DNA of 64,000 nucleotides from Cunninghamella blakesleeana (GCA_017871115.1 JAFCIZ010000001.1:7968159-8032158); one strand, 5' to 3'. Counted from the first letter of the stretch, positions 40,139 to 55,725 are shown. A program made the numbers and translations. The notes: generated by a model from the sequence alone, not told the origin.

Positions 40139-40770
40139 TTATTGCTTTGACATTAGTTCTTCTAGCTTTGATTTCATTAATAATGTCGCACCAAAAACAT
40201 AGCTTTTACTACTTAAACTTGATGTACTACCATTACTTTCTGATGTTTTACCGCTATGTATTGAGCAATCACTACTACTAATAGTACTTGTTGTCATTGT
40301 TGCTCTTGTATGAGCACCATTAGCTTCACTATTTTGGTGCTGATGTTGTTTTTGTTGAAGGATAGTTTTCTCCATTTCTTTTACTGTTTTAGCACCCATT
40401 TTACGTAAATAATTAGATATTGATATTAATCCACCTGATTTGGCAAGATCCAATGGTGTTGGGACCTGTTTGGTAACATATGTGTTTGGATAAGCACCTA
40501 AATCGCTAACTAATTTGACAACGGCTTTTCCTCGACGATTTCTTATGGCATAATGTAATGGTGTTTCACCTATATGATCAGTTTTATTAGGAGACATACC
40601 GCATGTGTTGACTAAATATTCAATCATTCTTGTTTTTCCAGATTTACAAGCATAATGAAGTGGTGTTGCACCTAATTTTTTTTAAATAAAGATATAAAGA
40701 TATTAAATGAAAATAAACATCATAAATATTAATAGTCCATGCAAATGTATTTTTTTGTTACTACTATATA

Positions 40771-40801
<31 letters not shown>

Positions 40802-42475
40802 TACCATTTGTATCAACTTGATCGATTAGTCCGTTAGGACACAGGTGTAAAAGATAATCAGCTATCTCCAAAGCATCCATTTCAGCAGCAGCATGTAAGG
40901 CATTTTCTTTATTAGGTCCTTGACTTTCCAATATGTTTGTAGAAGCATACTCTACTAATAATCTTATCCCATTTATATAATTTAATTTTGCAGCCAAAAT
41001 CAATGGAGGCATTTTATCTTGGCCAGAATTGCCTAATGGTAGTGCATGTGTATTCACACCAGCGACAATAACCCTTTTTAATGCAGATGTGTTTTAATGG
41101 CTATTAATGCATGGATTAGCCCGTATCCTTCTTTTACTAGTTTGTTGGTTGATGTATGATTAGCAACATTAGTTTTTCCTCCCCGCTTTATATAGTTTCT
41201 AATGAATATTTATATTTAAAAAATAAGTTCATGAATAAAATATTCTTTTTAAATTATACTATATATATTTATTGACCACTACTCTATTTTTTATTTTATT
41301 TTTTAAAAAAACAACTTACGCAACTAAAGAATCAACACCTTCTTTATCCGATTTTCCACGAGCTATTGTATGCCAAAAGCCTTCACCGCAACCGTATTCA
41401 AGTTCTTCGTTATGAGATGAGAAATTTTTTTCAGTCATTGATAAAGATTGTGATAATGTATTTATTTGTGAATTATATGATAATGGTGATGAGATTATAT
41501 TATTTGAAAATTTTGCATTATCATCAATAACGTAATTATTATTGTTATTATGTATGTTTTCTGTTGAATTAGTTAGGAAGGATGATATGTTTGAATTTAT
41601 CCCTTTTGTTTTGGTAATGGTAGGTGATGAAGAGATTGATGATGGTGGAGGTGGTAATGGTAGATCATCAGGAGGTGGTGATTTTGGTGAAGGAATTGAT
41701 TCCAATGAAGGGTAATCTTCCAAAACAGAGAGAATATCAAATAAAGTATGATCATGATCACGGTCATCAATATTATTACTGCTATTATTATTATGTTGTT
41801 GTAGATGATTACCATAAGGTTTATTATAAAAAAAAGAGATGGAGATTCAAATTGTTGATTCCGTGTAGGTGACGTTGGCCGTTTTGCATTGCTATGATCT
41901 AAATCAAAAGGTGCGCTATAATAACTAGATTTACTGATTCTATCAGAAGAATGGATACTACTATTGAATGTGATAGTTGAATCTCTACAGCTACTATTTA
42001 AACTTTGGAAAGAATAACATTTTTTTTTTAAATAAGAATCAAGCTGTTGTTGTTGACCCATTTGATTATTATCAGTAATATTATTGTTGCCGCTGTTGCT
42101 ATGATTATAATGATTATGCTGATTATTGTCATTTTCACTATTGCTGTGAATCATTAATGACGTTTCATATTTTAATTTGTAATATTGCATTTCTTGTACT
42201 GTACTATCAAATCTCATTTTTTGAATTTGATAATCATTTTGAAGATTATCATAGATATATTCATATTCTTTTAAAGTATTTACAAGTGATTCATGCTGAC
42301 GTTCCCAATTCACTATAATCTTATTCATTGCTGTATAAATTTTTTTTTTAATTTCTTGACATTGTAATGAATCAATAATGATACAAAATTCTTTAAATGC
42401 TACTTTATCTGTTTTAAGTAAGGTTGCTGTCGTATTATAGTTTTTATTCGATATTTCTAATAAAGATTTTGACAT
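40139..42475 (-). CDS. Coiled-coil, Asn/Ser-rich, ankyrin-repeat protein (right copy)
   Basis: Exons 41320-42475, 40805-41198 and 40139-40671. The ankyrin exon is open here, whereas the left copy is broken near 33,565. Exon 1 needs one extra T in an eight-T run near 41,830 to join its two open parts; the left arm has the same eight T. Exon 2 lacks one A near 41,095. Read with these, the product is 694 aa. It ends in a Ser/Thr-rich tail and a short helix (LLMKSKLEELMSKQ). Confidence 0.8.
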
Positions 42476-42986
42476 TGTGTAGGTATTAATCTGGTTGGTA
42501 TCCAAAGTATATATATATATTAAAAAAAGTAAAAAAAAAATTGTAATGCTAATTCAATAAAAAAGATGAATATTGAAATATGCAGTATTTAAAAAAAAAA
42601 AAGTTTAAAAAACAAAGAGTTTTTTTTTTATTTTCTTCACATATCACTTATTAAAAAATCACTCAGGGGGTAATTATGCTAACTTTCATAGGCTAGCCAA
42701 TTGATCATCCAAATTATCTCTTTGTTATATTCGTTCTCCTGTTACCGAACACGCAATTCATGTGAATAAACTTTCCTAAAAAAGAATTTCTGCTGAATTT
42801 TATGTAGAAAAACATAAAAATAAACAATATATACATCATCGGTATTAATCCAGATGTAAATATATACGAATGTGTGAGTTAATAATATTAAGTATAGTAA
42901 AATTAGTATTAAATTTAGTAAACATTTATTACAGCCATTATTATATGCATAATTTATAAATATTAAAATATTATATTATATTATAT

Positions 42987-43017
<31 letters not shown>

Positions 43018-43109
43018 ATAAGTTAAATATCTTCGTCTTTATCATTATTAAATCCCCTTCTAGTCTAAAAAAAAAGTTTATACAAATTTGGAACCTCCAA
43101 GATGTTTTT

Positions 43110-45737
43110 TTAAGTTTCAGTCATCTCCATTCCTTGATATCCTCTAGGTTGTCCTTTTATTCTATCTACGAGGCCTATATAAATAATATGATATGATGTA
43201 TATGTATACATTAATCCTTTTTTAACTTCATTTTTATTTTTTATTCTATTTTTATTTTGAAACCTATGTATCTGTTATATATAACTTACCATTCCATAAA
43301 TTGATAATTGCCGATTTATATTTGATTTGTATAAGCCAAATTGGAATAGATATAAACAGAAATCCAATTGCAGATAAACTTTCCAAAGGAGCTTCTATAA
43401 AGGGAGTTGTACAAAGGAATAACGCTACCATACAAAATAGGATGGGTGTGGATAACCAAACTCTATATGGGCGTTTTAATTCAGGTTCTCTATACCGTAA
43501 TATTAATAATGAAAATACAGCTAAGAAATAGAATCTGTGGGACAATTATAAAATAGAAATAAAAAAGTTAATTAATATATACAAAGAAATTATTATTTTA
43601 ATAACTATTTTTAAGAAAAAAAAAAAAAAAAACATTTATTGGTACTTACAACCAGGCACAGACTGAATAAAAATTTACTAGAGCACGAAAACTTCCAACT
43701 AATATGAATAATGTTGTCAAGATTAATTGCAGTATGATGGCTGTTATTGGTGTATGCCTGCTTGTATTTAATTTTCCAAGAAATGATGGTAGATGACCTT
43801 GTTTTGCTGAAACATAGATAATTCGGGCACCAGTGAATATACTTGCGTTGGCCGTCTAATATATAAATACAAGTTTGGAAGAGAAAATAAAAAATATTTA
43901 GTTTGATAAATAAAATGTCCATTGCATCTTTGTTTTTCAATCTTCTTTCTTTCTTTTCTTTCTTCCTCTTTTTCTTTTTTAATTTACCCCAAAGCAACTT
44001 AAAGCTACACAGACTGCAAATAGAATACCGCCAGTAGGACCAAAAGCCTTTTTCCCAAAATCCATTGCAACCGTATTTGTATGCATGACAACTTGAGGGC
44101 GGAGCACACCAAGATATGCAACATTAGCCAAAATATATGTCAAGATGACTAATGGAATACCTAGAAATATAACCGAGGAAGATCACGATGTGGATTTTTC
44201 ATTTCACCAGAGACATAATTGAGGTTGTTCCATCCATCATAAGCCCATAGACCTATATTAAAGTTTATTTATTTATTTATATATTTTTTAGTTACTGGCA
44301 TCAAACTTTTCATTTTTTAATATTTCTTCTCTCTCACTCTTTCTTTCTCCCTCTATTTACCTATTTATATACTTACTTATCTACCTATCTACCTATCTAT
44401 CTTTTTCCTTTTTTTATGATATTTATTTTACCAGAGTATAATGCCATAGTATATTGGCCAAAAGTGATTGTATCAATATGACCAAAAAAGGGTACCATTT
44501 CAAAAGTATTTTCTTTCATTGTGCCTTGAGCTAATAGTACTACACCCGTAATAGATATTACAACAGCTGCTATGACTTTAATCATGGTTAAGAAATCTTG
44601 AACATGAATCCCAGCTCTTGTTGATACTGAATTTAATATACTGATTAAAATAAGTGTTGCCACAGCTATTAATTTTGGTAAAAATTTTGGAATTACTGAG
44701 TCGGCCAATTCCACCGCTTCATCTGAATCATGAGGGACTTGAAAAAAATAAGTATGGTAAGCTATTCTAGATACATATTCTCCAAGAACGATACAAACAA
44801 TCGCGTTACTTCCAGGCTATTTTTTTTAAAAAATAATAATAATAATATATATATTTTTAAGTCGATTTAATTCCATTTAAATAATTTAAAAAAACTTTAA
44901 TGATGGGTGCTTTTGTGTTACCTACCTTTTGAACCATAATTGTAATAAATTCAAATATAAATGCTACTAAACTACCATACGCCCGACCTAAATAGACAGA
45001 CTCACCACCATTCATAGGTAACATGGCTCCTAATTCCGCATAACATAATGCGCCTGAGAGTGCTAATAAACCAGCAACTAACCATACTAATAATGCTGTC
45101 CCTGGTGCTTGTGTTGCTTCTAATACTGGGCCTGAGTTTTAAAAAGCGTTTTCAACAAAAAAAGGAAAAAGAAAATTAGAATTAGAATGACATATATGGC
45201 TATATATAAAAACCATTTAGTTCAAAAAAAAAAAGGGATTATGAAAAAAAAGGGACAAAAAATTACAGTAACCATAATAATCATAATAATATATATTGGT
45301 ATTATTATATTATTATTGTAATAATAATAAATATGTGCATATATAAAAAAATAACTTATATTCACCTGGAGAACTAAATAGACCACTTCCTATCATGGAA
45401 CCAATGACTAATCCTAGACCATTAATAAACGTTACTTTTTTTGTAATTCAGGTCCTCTTGCTTGAGTTTGAGTGAGAGGGATCATGGGTATAGATTCAAA
45501 AGAAAATACGGAGGCTGAAGAACGATTGGCATGGTAGGTGGATGGTAATAGGTTTTGTTCATCTTGATCTGATGATAGTGATAAAGAATCGTCATCATCG
45601 TCATTATGTAAATGATGTGAAAGATGGTGGTGGCGATCATCTGTACTTGGTCTACTGAAAATAGAATCTTCGTCGTCTAATTCAAAAGCTGATTCTAGCT
45701 CATTTTTATCATATTTAAACTGATGAGGAGTGTTCAT
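43110..45737 (-). CDS. L-type amino-acid transporter (right copy, frameshifted)
   Basis: Mirror of 28273-30885, start ATG 45737-45735. Exon 3 is in frame here (six T at the PFFGHID junction), and exon 6 carries an extra codon giving [10 protein letters not shown]. It lacks one A near 45,440 (before VTFINGLG) and one G near 44,173, so the full frame must be taken partly from each arm. Confidence 0.85.
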
Positions 45738-46026
45738 GATCTAATATAATATAAATATGATATACAAAAAAATATACAAAATGAATATATATATATATAT
45801 ATTAAAAAAAAATAAAGGATTGGATGAAAGTGTAAATTACATAAAGGAAAGAAAAAAGGAACAATAATAAATAAAAAAAAAAAGGAAAGGAAAGAAAGAA
45901 AAAGGAAAAAAAAATGGGCGGCAGTTTAATTTTTATACATAAAATTAAATATTTAGCGGGTTAAAAAATTTAGAGAAAAAAAAAGATTTTTTTCCTTTCA
46001 CTTTCTAAAGTTACTTTATATATGTT

Positions 46027-47268
46027 ATGACAGAACCTGAGGGTGAATCACTTACTACCGTAGAAAGCCTTCGGCAACAATTAGAAAATTTAGGCTTGGA
46101 TACAAGAGGTCATAAACCAGAATTAAAGAAACGATTACGAAAAGCTAAAAAAAAGATCGAAAATAAGGAAAAAAACGAACAATCACAAGTAAAAAAGTAA
46201 AGAATAGTATTATATAAATAGTGTGCGCATATATCTATATCTATATTCATATATATATATATATATATATATATTAATGGTCTATTATATTTATTTGTTT
46301 ATTAACTATAGAGCAGACTCTACTAAAAAACAACCTTATGACTATTATCTTTTCTTTGACGTTGAAGCTACTTGTGAAGCAGACGGTGGTTTTGAATATC
46401 CAAATGAAATTATTGAATTTCCCATTGTATTGGTAGAAGGGGAATCGTTCAATATTGTAAGTTATTTTTTTTTCTTATTTTTTGCTCAAGCATAAAATGT
46501 AAATATATACATGTGTGTATTTTTTATTTTTTTCTTAAAAAAACCTTATTTTCATATCCTATTTAGGTTGATGAATTTAGATCTTATGTCAAACCCTCCA
46601 AAAACCCCATACTATCTGACTTTTGTAAAGAACTTACTGGAATTGATCAAGTAAGGAACAAGACATAATAAAATAAATATATAAATAATAGAAATAAAAG
46701 ATCAATGAAAATTAATATATATATATATTACTTAATTTATAGGCAACTATAGACAAGAGCCCTGATTTTATAGAAGTATTAAATAGCTTTCAAGAGTTTA
46801 TGGCTAAATATTCTCTCTTTCAAGACAAATCAGCCGTATTTGTTACAGGTATATATAGGAACATAGTTTATTAAATTTTGTTTTTATATTCTATTATTTT
46901 TTTTAAAAAAAAGTACAAAGGAAATTTAATATCATTATTATAATACCATTCATGTTTATATAATAATAATAGATGGACCGTTTGATATCCGTGATTTTAT
47001 AACCAAACAATGCCGCCATAGTAGATTAAAGAAAAGGCCGTCTTACTTCTGTAAACCTTGGATCAACATTAGAAAACTCTATCAAGACTTTTACAAATAT
47101 AAAAAATCAAAAAATATTGCCAGTATGCTAGCAGATCTAAACATGACGTTCGAAGGACATGCTCATTCTGGATTAGATGATGCCCGTAATTTGGTGTATA
47201 TTGCAAGAAAAATGAAATCGGATGGATGTCTTTTTAGATCAAACATTAGTTGGTATGGGAACAAGTAA
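46027..47268 (+). CDS. ERI1: ERI1-like 3'-5' exoribonuclease with SAP domain (right copy, intact)
   Basis: Exons 46027-46196, 46312-46456, 46567-46650, 46743-46848 and 46973-47268 sum to 801 bases, giving 266 aa with consistent phases. The SAP motif is N-terminal; the DEDDh residues lie in FDVEATCE, TDGPFDIRDF and HAHSGLDDARN. KKWINIRK-type (KPWINIRKLYQDFY) and the IARKMKSDGC segment near the end match ERI1 rather than general exonucleases. The protein ends soon after the nuclease domain. An earlier ATG at 46,022 is out of frame (ATG TTA TGA). Confidence 0.93.
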
Positions 47269-47295
47269 ATGGTTTTAATATGTATGATTTTTTTA

Positions 47296-47349
<54 letters not shown>

Positions 47350-47469
47350 CAATTATTTTGTAAATAATCTTAGACAAATAAAAGTAAAAATAAAAATGAA
47401 ATTATAATTATATATCATGTATACTTATCTAATAAAAAGCATGCTCTATTTTTTATTTATTTATTTCTA

Positions 47470-48464
47470 TTATAATAAATAGTAATGTTTAAGTGATGAT
47501 TCTAAATTAAGAATTTGCTGTACACATTCGATTACAGTTTCACCTTGTATATCGGGATCACGACCTTCATAAATATCTGTTGTAAATATTAGCTCTTCAC
47601 TCTTAACAAATGCAGTTCTCATGCTAACATTTTTCGCACCTGTGAGATCCCAAGATTGAGCTGATATATAATAAAAATTCTATATTAAAACAATTAAAAA
47701 AAATATACGAATATATTTAATAAATTAAATTCCTTCCATGATACATTCACTTGATCATTTATTTATTTTATGAGCTTACTTCAATTTTTTGAGTTCGATT
47801 AATCGTTTTACGCATAACTTGTGCATATACTTTAGGATGAGGTTTAGCTACTTGAAGTTCATCACAGGTCATAATATAAATGGGTCCTTTTTTCTTTTTT
47901 GAATAATGATGATTATCATCAACGTCATCATCATATTCGGTATAAAATCCATATTTTTTTAAAAAATTACAGGTATATTCTTTATCATTTTGAGTAATGA
48001 CCCATACTGTCCATCCATTATTAATTGCTAATTCTAGTGCTTCGATTGATGTTGGTGTAGGTATTAAATTTGATCTATATGCTTCAATAACATTATCGAT
48101 TTCTTTATCCGTTGGTATGCACTGTAATTGTTTGTATATAATACGTTTTAATGTCCCTTGAAGAATATGAATCAAACTTTTATATATTCCCGAGTGTGAT
48201 TTGGCTAAGTATATCATACAACTTGATTCATACCATTCATTAAATAAAAAATAGGCGTGTTGTTCGTTCTTTAATCCATTTTTTTTCCAAGTTTCCCAAA
48301 TAACTTTTATAACGTTATCAAAGCATGTTAACGTTTCTAATATAAATAAATAAAGAAAAACGTATATATTGATTCTTTAGTAAATTCATTATAAAAAAGA
48401 GAATCCCAATTATATATATATAATAAATCTTGCTACCTAGAAAATCAAAAGCTATGGTTGGCAT
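47470..48464 (-). CDS. HAD-superfamily hydrolase, haloacid-dehalogenase type II-like (right copy, intact)
   Basis: Exons 48437-48464, 47780-48336 and 47470-47679 sum to 795 bases, 264 aa, one frame. The short first exon encodes MPTIAFDFL including nucleophile Asp 7; splicing restores the DxxxT motif (DFLET). Other motifs are as described for the left copy. Convergent with ERI1, 201 bp apart. Confidence 0.85.
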
Positions 48465-49663
48465 TTATGAAAAAATATAAGGTAATAAAAACAATAAAAA
48501 AATAAAAGAGTTTATGCCAGATAAAAGAGAGTAAGAGAAAAAAAGAATGAGAAAAAAAAGAGAGAGAGAGAAAAAAAGGAGATAAATCTCTGCGCCAAAC
48601 ATAATCATGCCAAAAAACAATCTACCAATAAAAATTCTTTTTCCGAGATTCCATTTTAAGATGGTGGTGGTAAAAGGTTCTTGGGTAATAAAATCATATG
48701 CCTATAAAATATTTTTCTCTTTACTTTATATCCAGACCTACTTTTTTTATTGTATTTATTTTTTTAAAAAAATAAAAATAGAAAATAGTTATTGGGGCAT
48801 AAAATAAGATATTATTTATATTTTTAAAAATTAAAAAGGTCGCTTAGAGATTTAATATATAAGCTACAAATTCCTTTATTTTCATGAATTAAAAATCAAC
48901 TAGCTTGATAATTTAACAGGTTAAAGACATAGTCATTTTCTACAAGCAAACTATCTTTTATATGATAATATTAAACATCAATTGATTAAATTAAAAGAAC
49001 CATATTTTAATCTAGATATTCATTTTCATTCATAGGTAATTTTTGATTGATATAAATTTGTAACGTATTAACAATAAAGTATGAATGTGACATTCGTATA
49101 TATTAAAGAAAACTAATATATAGTTTGAATTTTAATTTTTTAACTTGGCTAATCAATATTTAACACCATTGCATAAAATTAGCTTACGTATAGAAAATGA
49201 TAATGCTAGCAACTTTTAAAAATTTCAATTAAATTGATTGACCTTCTATAGAGATAATTAGTAAGTAAATAGAGCAATATTATTTAAATATCTCAGAAAA
49301 TATTCAATAAAATCTTATAAATTTAGGCCAATATATATATATAAGAATTACGCTATTGATGTATTAAAAAATCAAGTCGAATGGTTTATTATCCATGGAG
49401 ATGAATGAATTTATAGCTTGAGGCACAACACTTTAAATACTTTTTTTTACTCTTTTTATTTTATACTCATATAAAACTATTCATTATTTACTTTATATTG
49501 TTAAAAAAATGGATAAAGAATAAATTGTAGATAAATTTAATAACAAAAAATATCATTTTACTATACATTAATACAACTACTTTTTTTTCCTAGAGAGGTG
49601 GGAAGTGGAAATAAGAACTCCTGGATGTAGAGCTTCTTTAAAAAAATTTAAGCTCCGTTTTTC

Positions 49664-49694
<31 letters not shown>

Positions 49695-49755
49695 ATTATT
49701 TTTCATACTTCTTTCTTTCTTTGCAATTTTTTTTATTAATTTATATATTTATGCA
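48465..49755. promoter_or_regulatory. Divergent intergenic region, HAD hydrolase / INTS7 (right copy)
   Basis: Inverse of 24,275-25,555. An A run of ~26 bases at 49,665-49,690 precedes the INTS7 start. No coding potential seen; the ORF at 48,607-48,807 is noise. Confidence 0.5.
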
Positions 49756-51739
49756 ATGAATGACGATGATTTAAAACGACGAAAAGCAGAAGGACATAAA
49801 GTTTTATTAGTTTTAGAAACTGAATTCAATGCTAAACCAAGAACTGCTATTCTAAGTATTCAAGGATCTCAAATACGCGCTCTTGCTCAATTCCCTTCTG
49901 TTATTCAAAACTATCCCTATTCTATGATTATCAACACTGCAATCTTAAAATTAGCTGATTGGTTTAGGCATGGGTAAATTATATATATACGTTTATTACA
50001 TATATATCACATACATAATTGTAAATATGAACATAATATACGACTTTTTAAAATAACTTAACATACAGATTTATTTTATTATTTTATTTTTAATTCGCTA
50101 TTTATATAGAAATAATGTTGTACGGATGCATATATATAAAGTCTTTAAAGGAATTTCAGAGCAACACCTAGTAAAAATCATTAATATTGACGAAACTGTT
50201 AGACGAATAATACCAGTATTAGGTTCCAATGATCCTATATCTCGTGCTTTTACTTTACGGTAATATATATTGGTAACTATTGAATAATAATTAAATACAT
50301 GACTAAATAACGAAACATGTTTGCTAGTACTTTAGGGTGTATGGCTTCTATTATTGCTGATAATTTGGATGTTCAACATGGGTAAGTAATATATAGAATA
50401 TATATATAATATATATAAGTTAATAATACGGATTTATATATATATTGTTAGTTTATTGCAGTGTTTGCAAAAAGCAACGAATCAATTTGAAATTGAAGCA
50501 GCTATATGGGCCAGTGATAGATTTTGCTCCTACTCAACTACCTTTTTATCTGTTATGTTTACAAGAATATATGTAAAACTTAATGGTAAGCCAGTATTAA
50601 TATAAATATTATTTTTTTATATAATAATATAATATTATATATATAATTATTTTATTAACGTATTATTTATCATATTTTTTATTTTTTTCTTTCTTTTTTT
50701 ATTTTGATAGATCCTTCTGTATCAAATGATATTCAACTTAGATTAATTAGAATTTTACGGCATATGCATAGTGACATCGCAATGGCTAGACAGGTAATTA
50801 TTTTTATATTATGTTATTTTATGTATCATATAACATCTTGAAATATGATAATGATAGCAATTTGATATAATTTACTTATGTAGGCAAAACAACTTTGTTT
50901 AATGATATTGGATCAACAAAAAGCTAATGAAGAATTTGTCATCGTTGTTTTACGGACATTAACAATGCTATTATCTGTTGCTCTATTAGACCAACAAGAA
51001 CAGGTGGGGCATCAATATTAAAAATAAATAAATCTTTAAATATGGAAGTATATACTAATTTATCAATTTTTTTTTTTGGATTTTTTTTTCTTAGATTGAT
51101 CGTTTATTATCTTATTTACTACATGATAAAAGAACTTCTGTTCAACAAAGTATTTTATTGGATTTGAACCAACTTAGTCGCAATGGTATCACATTTGATA
51201 GTTCTCATTTTATTGTAAGTCTATAAATTGCTTATTAAAATATTATTTTTTTCTTAAAAATTAAATAATCATATAAATTAATGTTCCTGCCCTCTCTTTT
51301 CTTAAACACTAGACTTTATTAAACGGAATTACAACTTCAGCTTCAACATCACCATTACTACAACAACCCTCCTATAAATGTGCAGAATCGATAATAAAAT
51401 CACATCGTACATTGATTATTCACATTTTAAATCAACCACCAACAACTGCCGAATATCAAACATTACTCAATATATTGGATATATGGAGAGATACATTAAA
51501 TATGTCAATGCAACACAAAAAATATAATTTTGCAATACAAAATGCAGACTTACTTTTGACAGTTTTGGATATTTTTAAATCAATAAAAAACTCATGTACT
51601 ACTTTTATGACAGATTTCCCTGCCGATAATCTTATTGATAACAATGATCAGCTTTTAAATCTTATTTCTAATCATATGGATAACATTCCTATGGATGCAA
51701 TTTATTCCGAATCAAACCATGTCACATCACTTGCAAAGG

Positions 51740-51770
<31 letters not shown>

Positions 51771-51968
51771 AATAGTAAAATTACTGATAATACGAAAATA
51801 TCTGTCTCGAAATGTATATTTGTATTCATCTAGTAACTAATCATTATTATCTCTAGGTTCGGAAATGGATATCAATTAAAACGAGATTATTACATATTTT
51901 TGACTATCAAGACAATAAAAACATATTTATAAATGGATTAAAGTTATTGGAAGAAAATCAAGGTAATA

Positions 51969-52002
<34 letters not shown>

Positions 52003-53722
52003 ATGCGTGTAAAAATAGTTCAAGCTAATATTACCTATTATAATTGGTTTAAAATTTATTTTATTTTTTGTTATTTGTTTTGTAGATGATCGATTAAGTT
52101 CTATTATATTAAAATATTGTATATCTACTTCTCAAAAGTGCGATGATTTATATACTTGGCTTCCTTCACTTCTTCTTAATACCTTGGAAAATCACATTGA
52201 TTCTCCTATAGTATATGTAAGTTCATATTATTTATCATGCTAAAAATAAAAATAAAAACATAAAAAAATAAAAAATATTAACATTTTTTTTTGATAGATG
52301 AATCTTCTTTTTCTATTGTTTCGTACAATACAACCTAACAAAGAAATTACTGATAATGTACTAGTATTAATAAAAAAATTTGGTAAATGGGATGGCGAAA
52401 CTGGAAAGTATACTACCAATGGTTGGAGTATATACTTGATTGGTATTGAAGCAAGTATTTGTGGTTGGTATTATATTATGCAAATCGTTATGAGTGAACT
52501 TCAATCATTGGTAAATCAACTACTAAAAAAATTGGATACTATTTATATACAACGATTATGTGTATATACTTTTTGGTTATTAATATCCATTTTTATAATT
52601 TTTTTTTTCGAATATAAATTACTAATTTAGGTTGAATCTGATTCATGTCTACATTGGCTTTCTGCGCTTTCAGCTTTTGGTTCTGCTGAGTGGACTCTAG
52701 CATACGACAACTCATCTATCATTGTGACAAAATCAGCAGAAATAATGGATTTATATTTAAATGCTCTAACAAGCCTAAAGGTAATAGTAAATATAGCTTT
52801 TTTTTTAAAAAAAAAACTTAAACTTTTTTATAACTTATTATTAAAATTACTATTATTATTCATTTATTGTTTTATTAGGCATTTCATTCAGTTTCTGGTC
52901 AAGCAAAATTTCAAACTTGGATAATACGCTTACGAATGGAGATGTTCTATTCTATTCAATATACTTTAAGTGCATTAAAAGAAATTCAACTACATGGAAA
53001 TCAAGAACAAAAATGTTATAAAATGGTAATATATACAAACATATATATATAAATTATAACTAAAACTAAAAATTAAATAATACTTTTTATTTTAAAATAA
53101 AAATAGATGTTTGAATGTTTATCAAAATTTAGAACGCTTGCTTCTCGATATGATTTAGCAGCCCAATCAATGCATGGAGCAAATAAAGATGTTTTGACTA
53201 TTTTTGAACATTATAAAATTGGTGCTTTGGTATTAGAACATGCAACAAGAGTATTTATTAATTTAAAGTATATACAAATAATAATATTAAACATAGGATG
53301 GTGACATTTTAATGTGATGATGTTGTTTTTAAATTTATTTAATTTATTTTATTGTTTTTATAGCCACGGTGAATATTATTTTTGCATAGACCCTACACTT
53401 ATATCATTATTATCTGATCACCATATATCTGAACCTTCATACATACCTCCAAATCTTTCAAAATTTAAAAATATGTGTATTGAAAACCTTAAACAAATTG
53501 TTCAATGGGAAGAAAATTACGATCAAGAGAACTTTAGACAGGTATGAACTTTTATTATTTTTATTATTTTGATATAATGACATTTCATATTTTCGTTATT
53601 TAAACCTTTTTTATTTATCTATTTATTTGCATTAGTATTATCTCGATACGGTCGAATCCTTTTGTAAAAATATGATCAGCCTTCCATTAGTATTACCTAG
53701 ACGGTTTTTTAAACACCAGTAA
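49756..53722 (+). CDS. INTS7: Integrator complex subunit 7 (right copy, intact)
   Basis: Sixteen exons: 49756-49973, 50110-50259, 50328-50381, 50452-50585, 50711-50793, 50884-51003, 51095-51214, 51313-51738, 51857-51962, 52086-52216, 52298-52510, 52631-52780, 52879-53025, 53107-53267, 53364-53541 and 53636-53722. They sum to 2,478 bases, 825 aa, with every phase consistent. The N-terminal ~400 residues follow the INTS7 pattern (LKLADWFRHGNNVVR, IINIDETVRRIIP, SNDPISRAFTLRTLG, IRILRHMHSDIAMARQAKQL, LRTLTMLLSVALLDQQEQ). The C-terminus contains a FCIDPTLIS segment and ends RRFFKHQ. Human INTS7 has 962 residues. One intron (after 51,003) uses a weak GTGGGG donor. Confidence 0.9.
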
Positions 53723-54004
53723 ATCATTTTGTAAATATATCCTAATACTTCCAACCATTCAAAATTGATTGTTATCTGTTTACAGATTTATATCAATATC
53801 AACATAAATATTATTACTTTTATTATAAATTAATCATTCTGATCCATTTTACAATTATATTCATGTGTTAAGTTTCCAACAAAAAAAAGATTATCCTTTT
53901 TTTTAAATTTGTTTATTGATATGATGTTTTATAATGATACATGATTATCAAATCTATATTAAACCAAGAGAACCATAGCTGTATCTTGATATAAAATACT
54001 GTAC

Positions 54005-54904
<900 letters not shown>

Positions 54905-55725
54905 TTTTTTTTGTTTGATATAAAAAAAAATCGAGAGAGAAAGGGGAGGAAGGAAAAAAAAAAAAAAACGGGGTGTTAAAAAAATCATTTAAGTCACAAT
55001 AAATCTTCTGAGATAAAATCTTTTTTTCTGTCTTTTTTTCATTCTCTTTTTACAATAAATATTGAATTATATACATAAATATATGAAATAACACATACCT
55101 TTGATTTATTTATTTTTAAAATTCAATTCATTTAATTAATAAATAATATTATCAATAATATTCATTTACAAAATGTTCTAATTATAACTACATTTTAAAC
55201 TATCTTCAACAATAACATATTTTTTTAATATAATCTCAAAAGGAATATCAAAGAAAATCCAAGATTCCATTATAAATAAAAAATTATATACATGCCAACT
55301 TTCAATTTATTTAATATACAACCTACTTATTTGGTATACAACATTTTCAATAATATTTATTTAAAATAGATCAAATTTCAGTATTTATTAATAAAAAGTC
55401 CTGATCATAGCTATTTTCAACAGCAACTACAACAATATATATATATATATATATTTAAATGCAATCTCGAAAGAAATTCAAAAACATTATAGCAAAACGC
55501 TATAAATAATACTATCGGTAAACAAAAATAAATAACACAGCGAATAATAACTATCAATTGTATACAATGATTATAACAACATGTATATTTCTTCTGGATT
55601 TCTACTATTAAAAAGGTATTAGCTGACAAAAAAAATCATTTTGATTTAGCGTTTTATAGTGTAAGTATACTATTTTTATATTTATGCTTCAGAGACAAAT
55701 TTTTGGTCCAAAATATTAAGAAAAT

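Noticed and set aside
43611..43997. 128-aa open frame overlapping the permease (also 30,013-30,405)
   Set aside because: It crosses a permease intron and reads exon 5 in the wrong frame; the Lys-rich start comes from the intron's AG/A-rich sequence.
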